Of a DNA stretch of 64,000 nucleotides, positions 52,118 through 62,160 are shown piece after piece. A model generated the notes under the pieces. That model searched no databases, was not told the DNA's origin, and saw only the letters and a program-made list of their open reading frames with translations. Origin of the DNA: an uncultured Victivallis sp. (GTDB lineage Bacteria > Verrucomicrobiota > Lentisphaeria > Victivallales > Victivallaceae). Location of the stretch: assembly GCA_944389815.1 (NCBI GenBank), contig CALXNS010000070.1, forward strand, positions 33,862 to 97,861, read 5' to 3'. Positions within the stretch are counted from its first letter, which is position 1. Each line of letters starts with the position of its first letter. Position numbers and translations under genes: made by a program.

Positions 52118-52774
52118 ATGAAAGGTTTAATCGGTAAAAAGGTCGGAATGACGCAGGTCTACGACGAGAAGGGGGTTCTGATCCCGGTGACGGTGGTTCA
52201 GGCTGGCCCCTGTGTTGTGACTGACGTCAAGACCGTGGAGCGCGACGGATATCGTGCGTTCCAGTTGGGGTTCGGCGAGCGCAAGGCGAAGAATGTGAGC
52301 AAGGCGCGCGCCGGACATCTGGCGAAAGCCGGCGTGACGGGCGAAAAACTGCCGTCGGTGCTGCGTGAGATCCGCATGGCCGAAGGGGATGAAGCTCCTG
52401 CGCTGGGTTCGGTTCTGAAAGCGGATGTATTTTCCGCGGACGAGTATCTTGATGTGATCGGAACGATCAAGGGTCGCGGCTTTCAGGGCGTGGTTCGGCG
52501 TTATCGTTTCGGCGGCGGCCGTGCGAGCCACGGCGGTGTCTGGACGCGGCGTACCGGTTCGATCGGCTGCTGCGAATGGCCGGGCAACGTGATCAAGGGC
52601 AAACGGATGCCCGGACACATGGGCAATGTGCCGCGCACGATTCAGAATCTGAAGATTGTCCGAGTGATGGCGGAAGACAATGTACTGCTGGTCAAGGGCG
52701 CGGTCCCGGGGGCCAACGGCGGTATTTTGTTGATCCGGAGTGCGATCAAGAAGCAGCCGGGCGCGAAGAAGTAA
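52118..52774 (+). CDS. rplC: 50S ribosomal protein L3
   Basis: 218 residues from the ATG at 52118 with AAAGGAG upstream. It binds near the peptidyl transferase centre. GLIGKKVGMTQVYDEKG at the start and RYRFGGGRASHGG with the tip region RTGSIGCCEWPG are typical. Confidence 0.96.
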   Translation: MKGLIGKKVGMTQVYDEKGVLIPVTVVQAGPCVVTDVKTVERDGYRAFQLGFGERKAKNVSKARAGHLAKAGVTGEKLPSVLREIRMAEGDEAPALGSVLKADVFSADEYLDVIGTIKGRGFQGVVRRYRFGGGRASHGGVWTRRTGSIGCCEWPGNVIKGKRMPGHMGNVPRTIQNLKIVRVMAEDNVLLVKGAVPGANGGILLIRSAIKKQPGAKK

Positions 52775-52786
52775 TAGGTGAACAAG

Positions 52787-53422
52787 ATGTCGAATACTTT
52801 AGATATCCTTGATTGCAAGGGTGCCCGGGTTGGCGAATACGTCATTCCGGAAGGTGTGATCGAGCTGGAGAAGGGCGAACAGGCCGTGCATGACGCGGTT
52901 GTCGCGTATCTGGCGGGTCGTCGTGCGGGAACTGCCTGCACGAAGACGCGCGGCGAGGTATCCGGAGGCGGAGCGAAGCCGTTCCGTCAGAAGGGGATGG
53001 GCCGGGCGCGTGCCGGTTCTTCCCGGAGTCCGGTCTGGGTCGGCGGCGGTACGATTTTCGGACCTGTGCCCCGTTCGTTTGCGAAGAAGGTCAACAAGAA
53101 AGTGCTGGTTCTGGCGCTGAAGCGTGCGCTTTCCGAGCGCATTGTTGAGGGCGATGTGATCGTGGTCGACAAATTCGACATTCCGGATCACAAGACGCGG
53201 AGCGCGGCGGCGGTGTTGTCGAATCTGAAGATTGCCGATGACACGATTCTGCTGTCGGTTCCGGCGCTGGAAGATCAGGCCGCGTTGGTCTGCGCGACCG
53301 GAAATCTGCCGAATCTGGTGCTCCGGAAGTCGGACAACGTCAATGTGTATGAACTCTTGCGTTTCAGCAAGCTCCTTTTCACGAAGGATGCGCTGGATGC
53401 GTTCATCAAACGTCTGGCGTAA
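52787..53422 (+). CDS. rplD: 50S ribosomal protein L4
   Basis: 211 residues from the ATG at 52787. The loop that lines the exit tunnel, KTRGEVSGGGAKPFRQKGMG, is present with the lysine linked to macrolide susceptibility retained. In some bacteria L4 represses the S10 operon. Confidence 0.95.
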   Translation: MSNTLDILDCKGARVGEYVIPEGVIELEKGEQAVHDAVVAYLAGRRAGTACTKTRGEVSGGGAKPFRQKGMGRARAGSSRSPVWVGGGTIFGPVPRSFAKKVNKKVLVLALKRALSERIVEGDVIVVDKFDIPDHKTRSAAAVLSNLKIADDTILLSVPALEDQAALVCATGNLPNLVLRKSDNVNVYELLRFSKLLFTKDALDAFIKRLA

Positions 53423-53434
53423 GGAGAACGAACA

Positions 53435-53716
53435 ATGAGAAGTGCGTTTGATATCATTATCGCGCCGGTGGTCACTGAAAAATGCAATGCTCTTGCCCAG
53501 CGCTCGAAGTATGTGTTCAAGGTGAAGACGGATGCCGAGAAGATCGAGATCGGCCGGGCGGTGGAAGAACTGTTCAAGGTCAAGGTCAAGTCGGTGAATG
53601 TGATGAACTATCAGGGCAAGGCCAAGCGTGCCGGGCGTACCCAGAGAATGGGTCGCCGCGCCAATTGGAAGAAGGCAGTGGTCACCTTGTCCGAAGGCAG
53701 CATTGAAATCATTTAA
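53435..53716 (+). CDS. rplW: 50S ribosomal protein L23
   Basis: 93 residues. IIAPVVTEKCNALAQRSKYVFKV and the C-terminal RRANWKKAVVTL are typical. L23 docks trigger factor and SRP near the tunnel exit. Confidence 0.95.
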   Translation: MRSAFDIIIAPVVTEKCNALAQRSKYVFKVKTDAEKIEIGRAVEELFKVKVKSVNVMNYQGKAKRAGRTQRMGRRANWKKAVVTLSEGSIEII

Positions 53717-53731
53717 GGGGGAGAATCATAA

Positions 53732-54562
53732 ATGGCGGTGAAATCTTTTAATCCCGTGACTCCCTCCCGGCGGAATATGACGGTGCTGGACTATGCGTCC
53801 ACGATTACCGCGACCAAGCCGGAAAAGAGTCTGGTCAAGGGGAAGAAAAACGGCAGCGGCCGCAACAATTACGGCCGTATCACCACGCGGTTCCGCGGTG
53901 GTGCGAATAAGCGCCGTTATCGTATGGTTGATTTTGTCCGGGCGAAGGAAAACGTGCCGGCCAAGGTCGCGACGATCGAATACGATCCGAATCGTTCCGC
54001 GAATATCGCTTTGATCGTTTATGCCGACGGCGAGAAGTCTTATATTCTCGCTCCGGTCGGGATGAAGGTCGGCGATACCGTGATGAACGGAGCCAAGGCG
54101 GAGTTGAAGCCGGGCAACTGGCTGGCGTTGAAAGATATTCCGGTTGGCGTGAACGTCTGCTGTCTCGAGCTCTTGCCGGGACGGGGCGCCAAGCTGGTCC
54201 GCGCTGCCGGTCAGGTGGCGATTCTGCGCGGTAAGGAAGAGAATTACGCGCAGATCAAGTTGCCGTCGGGTGAAGTTCGCATGATCAACATCAACTGCCA
54301 TGCGATGATCGGTCAGATCGGTAATCTCGATCGCATGAATGTGAAGATGGGGAAAGCCGGTAAGAAACGTTATCTCGGATTCCGTCCGCACGTCCGCGGC
54401 GTGGCGATGAACCCGGTCGACCATCCGATGGGCGGCGGTGAAGGCCGTACTTCCGGCGGCGGTCATCCGGTTTCGCCGTGGGGTCAGCTGGCCAAGGGCA
54501 AGCGTACCCGCAACCCGAAGAAGACTTCGAAGAACTTCATTGTTGAGCGGAGGAAGAAGTAA
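53732..54562 (+). CDS. rplB: 50S ribosomal protein L2
   Basis: 276 residues. It supports peptidyl transferase and subunit joining. [19 protein letters not shown] at the N-terminus and [19 protein letters not shown] with the conserved histidine of the C-terminal domain are intact. It shares its last base with the rpsS start. Confidence 0.97.
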   Translation: MAVKSFNPVTPSRRNMTVLDYASTITATKPEKSLVKGKKNGSGRNNYGRITTRFRGGANKRRYRMVDFVRAKENVPAKVATIEYDPNRSANIALIVYADGEKSYILAPVGMKVGDTVMNGAKAELKPGNWLALKDIPVGVNVCCLELLPGRGAKLVRAAGQVAILRGKEENYAQIKLPSGEVRMININCHAMIGQIGNLDRMNVKMGKAGKKRYLGFRPHVRGVAMNPVDHPMGGGEGRTSGGGHPVSPWGQLAKGKRTRNPKKTSKNFIVERRKK

Positions 54563-54828
54563 TGGCCAGATCGATTAAAAAAGGGCCGTTCGTGGATCAG
54601 TATCTGATCGACAAGGTTGAAAAGATGCCTCTCAATCAGAAGGTGGCGATCAAGACTTGGTCGCGGCGTTCGATGATCGTCCCGGATTTCGTCGGACACA
54701 CGTTCAATGTTCACAACGGCAAGACGTTCGTCCCGGTCTTCGTTACGGAGAACATGGTCGGACACAAACTTGGGGAATTTGCCCCGACCCGTGCCTTCAA
54801 GGAACACGGGGTGGTTTCCGGAAAATAA
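54562..54828 (+). CDS. rpsS: 30S ribosomal protein S19
   Basis: 88 residues. [21 protein letters not shown] at the start, [21 protein letters not shown], and [16 protein letters not shown] at the end are all typical. In most bacteria rplV, rpsC, rplP and others follow; here the operon stops with a terminator. Confidence 0.96.
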   Translation: MARSIKKGPFVDQYLIDKVEKMPLNQKVAIKTWSRRSMIVPDFVGHTFNVHNGKTFVPVFVTENMVGHKLGEFAPTRAFKEHGVVSGK

Positions 54829-54846
54829 TTTTTCTCAGGAAAATCG

Positions 54847-54884
54847 AAAGCGCGCCCGGTTGTCCGACCGGGCGCGCTTTTTTT
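54847..54884 (+). terminator. strong intrinsic terminator after rpsS
   Basis: A 13-base-pair stem, AAAGCGCGCCCGG (54847-54859) with its complement (54868-54880), has an 8-base loop and a run of Ts to 54884. It ends the ribosomal protein transcript after S19. Confidence 0.93.
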
Positions 54885-54970
54885 CGCCCGGGCCATCCAT
54901 GCGGGCGGCCGAATCGGGCGGATGTGCGTGAATGGAGCACAAAATTTCGTTTTTTGAGCACCGGGTACGG

Positions 54971-54999
54971 TTGTAAATGTGACCGCCTTCGGTTATATT
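54971..54999 (+). promoter_or_regulatory. promoter of the DAHP synthase gene
   Basis: TTGTAA (54971-54976) and TATATT (54994-54999) with a 17-base spacer, 24 bases before the ATG at 55024, after the rpsS terminator. Its position argues against the longer GTG start at 54979. Confidence 0.6.
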
Positions 55000-55023
55000 A
55001 TTGTTCCTGAAAGGGAATTTGCA

Positions 55024-56112
55024 ATGATCAGCAGTAACAATGTCAACATCGCCAGCAGAAGCGTGCTCTCCAGTCCCGGCGCGATCCGGTCGGAATTGCC
55101 GCTTTCTCTAGATGCGGTGTTGAAGGTGATGTCCGCCCGGCAGAATATCTGTGACATTCTCGATGGGAAGTCTCGGAAATTGATGATGATCGTCGGGCCG
55201 TGTTCCATTCACAACCCCTCCGAGGCGATCGAATACGCCGAACGGTTGCGGCAATTGAGCGACGAGGTGAGCGACCGGATTCTGATTGTGATGCGGGTTT
55301 ATTTTGAAAAACCCCGGACTACGGTCGGCTGGAAAGGATTGATCTACGATCCCGACCTCAACAAGAGCTACAATATCGAGAAGGGGATCTTCATCGCCCG
55401 GAAATTGATGCTGCGGATTGTCGACATCGGACTGCCGGTCGCGACGGAAATGCTTGACCCGATCATTGCCCAGTATATCGCCGACGCCGTCGCCTGGGCT
55501 GCGATCGGCGCACGGACGACTGAGGCGCAGACCCACCGTCAGCTCGGCAGCGGACTTTCGATGCCGGTCGGGTTCAAGAATGCGACCGACGGTACTTTTC
55601 AGACTGCGATCGACGCCATTGCGACCGCCCGGAGTGAACACAGTTTCATCGGTGTGCTTGAAGACGGGCATGTCGGCGTTTTCCGGACCAGCGGCAATCC
55701 CTACGCCCATATCGTATTGCGCGGCGGGGGCAATCAACCCAATTACGGCGCTGAACACATCGCATTTCTGAAAGTCGCCATGCGCAAGGCCGGGTTGAAA
55801 CCATGCATCGTCGTCGATTGCAGTCACGCCAATTCCGGGAAGGATTACCGCAAACAGCATATCGCATTGGAAGATGTGCTTGATCAGATTGCCGCTGGAG
55901 AGGATGCGCTCTGCGGGGTCATGTTGGAAAGCAACCTGGAGCCGGGCAACCAGAAGATTTCAAGCTGCCTGAAGCCCGGGGTTTCCGTGACCGACGGCTG
56001 CATCGGCTGGGACGAAACCGCCGCGTTGATCCGCCACACTTACGAGCGGCTGGGAGAAATTCACGGAGCGGTCGCACCGGTACCGGAACCGGCGCCCGAT
56101 TCGCCGCGATGA
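55024..56112 (+). CDS. 3-deoxy-7-phosphoheptulonate (DAHP) synthase, type I
   Basis: 362 residues from the ATG at 55024 with AAAGGG upstream. It condenses phosphoenolpyruvate and erythrose 4-phosphate, the first step of the shikimate pathway. Type I-alpha blocks (AroF/AroG/AroH family) are visible: GPCSIHNPSEAIEYAERL, MRVYFEKPRTTVGWKGLI, GARTTEAQTHRQ and the metal-binding DCSHANSGKDYRKQ and ESNLEPGNQ. Which aromatic amino acid inhibits it cannot be read from the sequence. No leader peptide was seen. Confidence 0.94.
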   Translation: MISSNNVNIASRSVLSSPGAIRSELPLSLDAVLKVMSARQNICDILDGKSRKLMMIVGPCSIHNPSEAIEYAERLRQLSDEVSDRILIVMRVYFEKPRTTVGWKGLIYDPDLNKSYNIEKGIFIARKLMLRIVDIGLPVATEMLDPIIAQYIADAVAWAAIGARTTEAQTHRQLGSGLSMPVGFKNATDGTFQTAIDAIATARSEHSFIGVLEDGHVGVFRTSGNPYAHIVLRGGGNQPNYGAEHIAFLKVAMRKAGLKPCIVVDCSHANSGKDYRKQHIALEDVLDQIAAGEDALCGVMLESNLEPGNQKISSCLKPGVSVTDGCIGWDETAALIRHTYERLGEIHGAVAPVPEPAPDSPR

Positions 56113-56185
56113 GAGAAACGGCCGCATGGACAAACGAACATTGCGCGACCGACGGGAATAACGGGAAAAGAACGGAGGGTGTTTC

Positions 56186-57667
56186 ATGGGGAATTTTCTG
56201 GCATTTGACCTCGGAGCTTCCAGTGGCCGCGCCATTCTGGGACGATTGAACGGCGGCAGACTCGAATTGAGTGAAGTTCATCGCTTCGCCAATGGACCGG
56301 AGGAGAAGGGTGGTGCGCTCTACTGGAATTATCCACAGCTCGTCGAAGAGTTGAAAACCGGGCTGAAGAAAGCTCTGGCTGTCGAGAAGAAACTTGATGG
56401 AATCGGCATCGACACCTGGGGCGTTGATTACGTTTTCTTCGACCGGACGACGGGTGAACCGAAACGCTGGCCCTACCACTACCGGGATTCCCGCACCGCC
56501 CGCGCGACGGAGGAGGTGTGGAAACAAATTTCCCGCGAGGAACTTTATTCACATACCGGCATCCAGTGTATGGCGCTCAATACGGTTTATCAGCTTGCCG
56601 CCCATCATCGGGAGCATCCGGAGGATTTTGAGAACAGCGTATTTCTGATGATGCCCGATGCGCTCGGGTTTGCGCTCGGCGGCGAAATGGTCAGCGAATA
56701 CACCGATTGTTCGACCGGAGATCTGCTCGATCCGGTGACGCGCCAGTGGGATTGGACGGTGATCGACCGTCTCGGTCTGCCGCGCGAAGTGTTTCCGAAA
56801 ATCGTCCCGCCGTGCACTCGTGGCGGCGTTTTGAGTGTGGCGTTGCAGCGGGAACTCGGCTGCGGCCCGATCCCGATTCTCAAAATCGGTTCCCACGACA
56901 CCGCAAGCGCCGTCGCCGCAGTGCCCGCACCGACGGAGGGCAGCTGGGCTTACATCAGCGCCGGAACCTGGGCGCTGCTGGGGGCTGAACTGGATCGCCC
57001 GTTCCGTTCCGCTGAATCGCAGTTGAATTCGTTCACCAACGAGGGCGGCATCTGTGGCAAAATTCGTTTCCTTACCAATATCATGGGCAGCTGGCTTTTC
57101 CAGGAAACCCGCCGCGTCTGGAATGAGGAACGGGGCCCGATCTCCTTTGCCCAAATGGAGACGCTCGCCCGCGAGACGAAACCGTGTGAATTCCTGATCA
57201 ATCCGAATGACGCCTCCTTCGTTTCTCCGGGCGACATGCCGCAGCGGATCATCGATTTCTGCACGAAATCCGGTCAGGGAAAGGTTGAGGGCGACGGTGC
57301 GGTGGTGCGGGCGATTTACGACTCGCTGGCGCTCTATTTCCGCTGCAAACTGGAGACGCTCGGGAAATTGCTCGGCACGAAGTATGCGTGTTTGAACATC
57401 GTCGGCGGCGGAACCAAGGACGGGTTGCTCATGCAGTTGACCAGCGATGCGCTGAATATTCCGGTCGTGGCCGGCCCGGTCGAAGCGACCGCCATCGGCA
57501 ATCTGCTCGCGCAGGCGATGACCGTCGGCGAAGTTGCCGATCTGGCGGCGGCGCGGGAAGTGGTCAAGAATTCGTTCGAAGTAAAAACGTATCGGCCTGA
57601 CGTGGAAATGCATGCGCTTTACGAAGCGCAGATGCCCCGGTTTCAGGCGTTGACTGGAGCCGAATAA
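56186..57667 (+). CDS. rhaB: rhamnulokinase
   Basis: 493 residues, FGGY sugar-kinase family. A GGAGG lies just before the ATG. FLAFDLGASSGRAILG is the ATP-binding start and IGIDTWGVDYVFFD is the rhamnulokinase signature, followed by GSHDTASAVAAVP, SAGTWALLG and NIVGGGTKDGLLMQ. It phosphorylates L-rhamnulose at O-1. Rhamnose isomerase and aldolase genes are not in the window. It is closely followed by a binding protein gene (2 bases). Confidence 0.93.
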   Translation: MGNFLAFDLGASSGRAILGRLNGGRLELSEVHRFANGPEEKGGALYWNYPQLVEELKTGLKKALAVEKKLDGIGIDTWGVDYVFFDRTTGEPKRWPYHYRDSRTARATEEVWKQISREELYSHTGIQCMALNTVYQLAAHHREHPEDFENSVFLMMPDALGFALGGEMVSEYTDCSTGDLLDPVTRQWDWTVIDRLGLPREVFPKIVPPCTRGGVLSVALQRELGCGPIPILKIGSHDTASAVAAVPAPTEGSWAYISAGTWALLGAELDRPFRSAESQLNSFTNEGGICGKIRFLTNIMGSWLFQETRRVWNEERGPISFAQMETLARETKPCEFLINPNDASFVSPGDMPQRIIDFCTKSGQGKVEGDGAVVRAIYDSLALYFRCKLETLGKLLGTKYACLNIVGGGTKDGLLMQLTSDALNIPVVAGPVEATAIGNLLAQAMTVGEVADLAAAREVVKNSFEVKTYRPDVEMHALYEAQMPRFQALTGAE

Positions 57668-57669
57668 CC

Positions 57670-59460
57670 GTGCGTGTTCTGCGGTTGGTCGCCCTGCTGG
57701 CCGTGGCGGCGCTGTTGTCCGCGGCGCCCGCCGCGGAACCGGAGCGCACAGTGCGTTCCACGGTCGGAAGCCGGGTCAAAACCCTTGATCCGGCTCAGGC
57801 GGACGATCTGGCCAGCCGTAATCTGGTGGGGGCGGTTTACGATACGTTGCTGCAATACGATTATCTGGAACGCCCCTACCGGCTGAAGCCGTCGATGCTG
57901 GCGGAGATGCCGGAGGCGAATGAACGCCTTGATGTGTATCGTTTCCGGTTGCGGGACGATCTTCGTTTCGCGGATGATTTGTGTTTTGCCGGGCAGCCGG
58001 AAGCGGTGAGACGCATTACCGCCGATGACGTCCGATATTCCATCTTGCGGATCGCCGATGCGCGCAACCATTCGCCGGTGTACTGGATGTTCCGGGGAAA
58101 ACTGCTCGGGCTGGATGCGTTTCATGAACGCAGCGCCGAACTTCCCGCCGGCGACGACTCCTGTTATGAGATGGAGTTTCCCGGTTTCCGGAAGTTGAAC
58201 GATCTGGAATTTGAACTGCATCTCTCCAAACCCGATCCGCGTTTTCTCTACATGCTTGCGATGCCGAATTCCGCGGTCGTTTCGCGGCGTGCGGTTGAAT
58301 TTTACGGGCCGCAATTTCCCCGGAAGCCGGTCGGGTCGGGGCCGTTCCGGTTGACGGAATGGATCAACGATTACAAGCTGGTGCTCGACCGCAATCCGGA
58401 ATACCGGCATGAAACATTTGCCGGAGCGGAAAACCCCGCCGACCGGGAACGGCCGCTGCCGCTGGCGGATCGGCTGGTGCTCTACCTCATCAAGCAGCCG
58501 ATGTCGGCCTGGCTGCTTTTTCTGCAGGGAAATCTGGATATCCATACGGTCGAGAAAGATGATCTTGATCTCGTAACCGGCGGTTCGGAACTCGCGCCGG
58601 CACTGGTGGAGCATGGGGTGAAATTACAGCGGGCGCCGGAGTTCGAAATCCGTTACGTCGGGTTCAATTTCAGCGATCCGAAGCTGGGAACGAACCGCAA
58701 ACTGCGTCAGGCTCTCAGTCTGGCGTACAACGTGCAGCGCCGGGTGGAACACTCCAATTATCAATTGATTCCGGCGCACGGACCGATTCCGCCCGGTGTG
58801 GCAGGTTACGATCCCGCGTACCGCAATCCCAATGCGGCCGACGACCCCGAGCGTGCCCGGCAGCTGCTGGCGGAAGCCGGGTATCCGGACGGCATCGATC
58901 CGGAGAACGGGGAACGGTTGCGTTTTACCTTCGACCAGACCGGGAACAACTCCTTCTATCGCCAGCAGGGGGAACTGGCGGTCGCCGACTTCGCCGAAAT
59001 CGGCGTCGAGGTGGAGGCGGTGTTGAACAACGATGCGCGGTTCTACGAAAAACTCCGGCAGGGAAGATTGCAGTTGTTCCGGCTGTCGTGGGTGGGAGAT
59101 TATCCCGATGCGGAGAATTTTCTGCAACTTTTCTACAGCGGCAACATCGGCGGCTGCAACCGGGTCGGCTTCAGCGATCCGAAGTTCGATGCGATGTTCG
59201 AAGCGATTCTGCCGATGGCCGATTCGCCGGAACGCACCCGCCGCTATCAGGAGATGGTGCAATATCTGGCCGAAGAGTGTCCGTGGATCTACGAAGGGTT
59301 TCCGATTGCATACATGCTCAGTTACAGCTGGTTGGAGAATTATTACCCGCATGACTTCGCCTTCGCGCGCTGGAAATATCTCTCCGTCGATGTCGAACGA
59401 CGCGAAACGATGCGCAAAAAGTTCCGCCCGTTGTCGTTCCGGGAGCTCAATGCCCGATGA
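57670..59460 (+). CDS. family 5 (oligopeptide-type) ABC substrate-binding protein
   Basis: 596 residues with a GTG start at 57670, preceded by GGAG in the end of rhaB. The signal peptide is RVLRLVALLAVAALLSAAPAA. The SBP_bac_5 fold is shown by SRVKTLDPAQADDLASRN, PVGSGPFRLTEWINDYKLVLDRNPEY and RQALSLAYNV. Family 5 proteins bind peptides, nickel or oligosaccharides; the neighbour rhaB suggests a rhamnose-containing oligosaccharide, but this is only an inference. No permease gene is next to it. Confidence 0.85.
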   Translation: MRVLRLVALLAVAALLSAAPAAEPERTVRSTVGSRVKTLDPAQADDLASRNLVGAVYDTLLQYDYLERPYRLKPSMLAEMPEANERLDVYRFRLRDDLRFADDLCFAGQPEAVRRITADDVRYSILRIADARNHSPVYWMFRGKLLGLDAFHERSAELPAGDDSCYEMEFPGFRKLNDLEFELHLSKPDPRFLYMLAMPNSAVVSRRAVEFYGPQFPRKPVGSGPFRLTEWINDYKLVLDRNPEYRHETFAGAENPADRERPLPLADRLVLYLIKQPMSAWLLFLQGNLDIHTVEKDDLDLVTGGSELAPALVEHGVKLQRAPEFEIRYVGFNFSDPKLGTNRKLRQALSLAYNVQRRVEHSNYQLIPAHGPIPPGVAGYDPAYRNPNAADDPERARQLLAEAGYPDGIDPENGERLRFTFDQTGNNSFYRQQGELAVADFAEIGVEVEAVLNNDARFYEKLRQGRLQLFRLSWVGDYPDAENFLQLFYSGNIGGCNRVGFSDPKFDAMFEAILPMADSPERTRRYQEMVQYLAEECPWIYEGFPIAYMLSYSWLENYYPHDFAFARWKYLSVDVERRETMRKKFRPLSFRELNAR

Positions 59461-60551
59461 AGGCGAATGATTTTCAAAAATATCTGCGTCGGAATCCGGC
59501 CGTGCCGGTTTTTCCGCCGTTGCCGGAAGGCGTTTCCCGCTGCGTTGTGATTCCCGCCTGCGATGAACTTGAAACACTTCCGGAAACGTTGGCATCACTG
59601 GTGAAGGCCGGAAACCGGAATCCCGTGCTGATCGTGATCAATTATCCAGCCGGAGCCCCTGCTGCTGCAGAGGAGAGCGCCGTTGAACTTCAGCGGCGGC
59701 TCGAAGCAGGGATGTTTCCCGGCGCAGAACAGCTGCACTGGATTTACGCGCCGGATCTGAGTGACGGAGTCGGCGAGGCGCGGAAACTCGGCATGGATTG
59801 TTTTGCCGCAGTGCATACGGCGGAGTCGGCGGAGTCGGCGTGGATTTTTTCCCTCGACGCCGATTCCCCGGTGACGGCGGAGTATTTTGAAGGCTGTGAA
59901 CGCTGTTTTGCCGAACATGCGGAGTGCGGCGTACTGATTGTTCCGGTACGCCATCGGCGCGGCGCGACACCGGAACTTGAAATTGCGATTCGGCGTTACG
60001 AGCGATATCTGAGGCGCCATGTGGAAAAATTGCGTTATGCCGGGTCGCCCTATGCGTTTCAGACGATCGGTTCTGGGTTTGCCGTCCGGCTTGAAAGTTA
60101 CCTGCGTTCGGGCGGGATGCGCAAACGGCGCGGCGGTGAGGATTTTTATTTTCTGCAGGCGGCGGCCAAAGTCACGCAAGTCCAAACCGCGCCTGGTGCC
60201 TGGGTGAATCCGTCGGCGCGGGTTTCCGAACGGGTGCCGTTCGGCACCGGCCCGGCGCTGGCGAAATTGTTGCGCGGCGAAGCGTTGCCCGAGATCAGCG
60301 ATCACGCCTTCGAACTTCTGCGGCGACTGCTGGAAGAGATGCCCGCAGGGGAACCTCCTGCGGAAGCATTGCCGTTTCTGGAGCGGGAAAAATTTTATTC
60401 CACCTGGGAACGGATCCGAAAAAACACTCCGCCGGGAAAAGAACAAGCCGCCTTCCACTGCTGGTTCGACGGCTTGAAAACGTTGCGGTTTCTGCACTTC
60501 ATCGATTCCGGAACGAGCGGTTGCGCCGAAGCGGAATCGATGAAGGAATAG
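59457..60551 (+). CDS. glycosyltransferase family 2-like protein
   Basis: 364 residues, starting with a four-base overlap with the binding protein. The N-terminal GT-A fold begins CVVIPACDELETLPETL; the metal-binding DxD-like element is FSLDADSPVT; the acceptor-side GGEDFYFLQ motif matches family 2 enzymes. There is no membrane helix, so it acts in the cytoplasm. The C-terminal ~110 residues are unlike the core and may be a separate domain. The sugar is unknown. Confidence 0.75.
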   Translation: MKANDFQKYLRRNPAVPVFPPLPEGVSRCVVIPACDELETLPETLASLVKAGNRNPVLIVINYPAGAPAAAEESAVELQRRLEAGMFPGAEQLHWIYAPDLSDGVGEARKLGMDCFAAVHTAESAESAWIFSLDADSPVTAEYFEGCERCFAEHAECGVLIVPVRHRRGATPELEIAIRRYERYLRRHVEKLRYAGSPYAFQTIGSGFAVRLESYLRSGGMRKRRGGEDFYFLQAAAKVTQVQTAPGAWVNPSARVSERVPFGTGPALAKLLRGEALPEISDHAFELLRRLLEEMPAGEPPAEALPFLEREKFYSTWERIRKNTPPGKEQAAFHCWFDGLKTLRFLHFIDSGTSGCAEAESMKE

Positions 60552-60556
60552 AGTTG

Positions 60557-61900
60557 TTAGTTCCGATTGCGTTTGCGCAACCGGTTCGTGACCTCCACTT
60601 CATACGCCTTGAGATCGTCGATCGTGATCTTCGCGACACCGGATGCCATCGCCGCTTCCGCAACGCGCATGGCCACGCGCGGAACGACGCGCGGATCGAA
60701 CGGTTTCGGAATGACGTAACTGCGACTCAACGGCGACGCCGCATCGAACATGCCGGAAGCTGCATCAGCCGGATACGCCAGCGCAAGTTCCGCGCGGATC
60801 TCCGGCGGAATGGGTTCTGCGGCGAGTTCCGCGAGCGCCCGGGAAGCAGCAAGTTTCATCGCTTCATTGATGTCCGACGCGCGCACGTCGAGCGCGCCGC
60901 GGAAGATGCCGGGAAATCCGAGCACGTTGTTGATCTGGTTGGCGAAGTCGCTCCGGCCGGTGCCGACGACGGCGGCTCCGGCTTTGAGGGCGACGTCGGG
61001 ATAAATTTCCGGCACCGGATTGGCCATTGCGAAGATGATCGGTTCCGGAGCCATCGAGGCGACCATTTCGGCGGTGACGCAGTTCGGGGCGGAAAATCCG
61101 AGGAAAATATCCGCGCCGCGCATGGCGTCGGCCAGAGTGCGCGCATCGGTATCCACCGCGAATTCGCGTTTCTCCGCGGAGAGATCGGTTCGCCCGGTGT
61201 GGATAACCCCCTTCGAATCGCACATGATGAAGTTTTCGCGGCGGGCGCCGGCAGTGATGTAGAAGCGGCTGCAGGCGATTCCGGCGGCTCCGGCACCGTT
61301 GACGACAAATTTGCACGTCTCAATTTTCCGGCCGGTCAACTTCAAGGCGTTGAAAATCGCCGCCATCGAAATGATTGCCGTCCCGTGCTGGTCATCGTGG
61401 AACACCGGAATATTCATCTGTTTCTTCAACGTTTGTTCCACTTCGAAACACCCCGGCGCTCCGATGTCCTCGAGATTGATTCCGCCGAACGACGGTTCGA
61501 GCCGCTTGACCGTTTCGATCACCCGGGCGGGATCGGTGCGCCCGTTGGGCAGAAATACGTCTCCCAGACAGATCGGCACGGCGTCGATATCCGCAAAATG
61601 TTTGAAGAGAACGGCTTTCCCTTCCATGACCGGCATCCCGGCTTCCGGCCCGATGTTTCCCAGGCCGAGCACGGCGGTCCCGTCGCTGACCACTGCGACC
61701 AGATTGCCGCGCGCGGTATATTTCCAGACCTCCCCGGGATTGTTTTTGATCTCCAGACAGGGCTGCGCCACGCCGGGAGTGTAGGCCAGGGAAAGGTCAA
61801 GCGCGGTTCTGCACGGCTTGGAGGGAGTGACCGTGATTTTTCCGGGAACGCCGTCCGCGTGATACGCGAGCGCCGCCTTTTTCAATTCTTCCTGTGTCAT
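60557..61900 (-). CDS. NAD(P)-dependent malic enzyme
   Basis: 447 residues from the ATG at 61900, with GAGG eight bases upstream. It converts malate to pyruvate and CO2. It is the short bacterial form without the phosphotransacetylase domain. [57 protein letters not shown] and [13 protein letters not shown] (cofactor-binding) are present. Whether it uses NAD or NADP cannot be told. Its 3' end converges with the glycosyltransferase gene. Confidence 0.93.
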   Translation of the reverse strand: MTQEELKKAALAYHADGVPGKITVTPSKPCRTALDLSLAYTPGVAQPCLEIKNNPGEVWKYTARGNLVAVVSDGTAVLGLGNIGPEAGMPVMEGKAVLFKHFADIDAVPICLGDVFLPNGRTDPARVIETVKRLEPSFGGINLEDIGAPGCFEVEQTLKKQMNIPVFHDDQHGTAIISMAAIFNALKLTGRKIETCKFVVNGAGAAGIACSRFYITAGARRENFIMCDSKGVIHTGRTDLSAEKREFAVDTDARTLADAMRGADIFLGFSAPNCVTAEMVASMAPEPIIFAMANPVPEIYPDVALKAGAAVVGTGRSDFANQINNVLGFPGIFRGALDVRASDINEAMKLAASRALAELAAEPIPPEIRAELALAYPADAASGMFDAASPLSRSYVIPKPFDPRVVPRVAMRVAEAAMASGVAKITIDDLKAYEVEVTNRLRKRNRN

Positions 61901-62096
61901 GTTGAGCGCCTCACAAAGGTTGTAGTGAAGTAAAATATTGCATTTCATTTGATGATATGTATACTATACACCCGTTTCACCGGAAAAGCGAACGTTTCAT
62001 GCAGGTTTGATGTTTCCCGAAGGAAAAGTGAGCAGCCCGGCCGGAATGCAATTTTCGTGAATCAGGATTATTTCATGGATTTTTCCGGAATTCCAC

Positions 62097-62124
62097 TTGA
62101 AATAAATTCAATAACCATTATTAT
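62097..62124 (+). promoter_or_regulatory. promoter for the leuA leader
   Basis: TTGAAA (62097-62102) and TATTAT (62119-62124) with a 16-base spacer, in an AT-rich patch. Expected transcripts start near 62130, about 30 bases before the leader reading frame. Confidence 0.6.
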
Positions 62125-62160
62125 TAATAAAAACAAATCTGAATTCCCGGAGTGTTTTCG

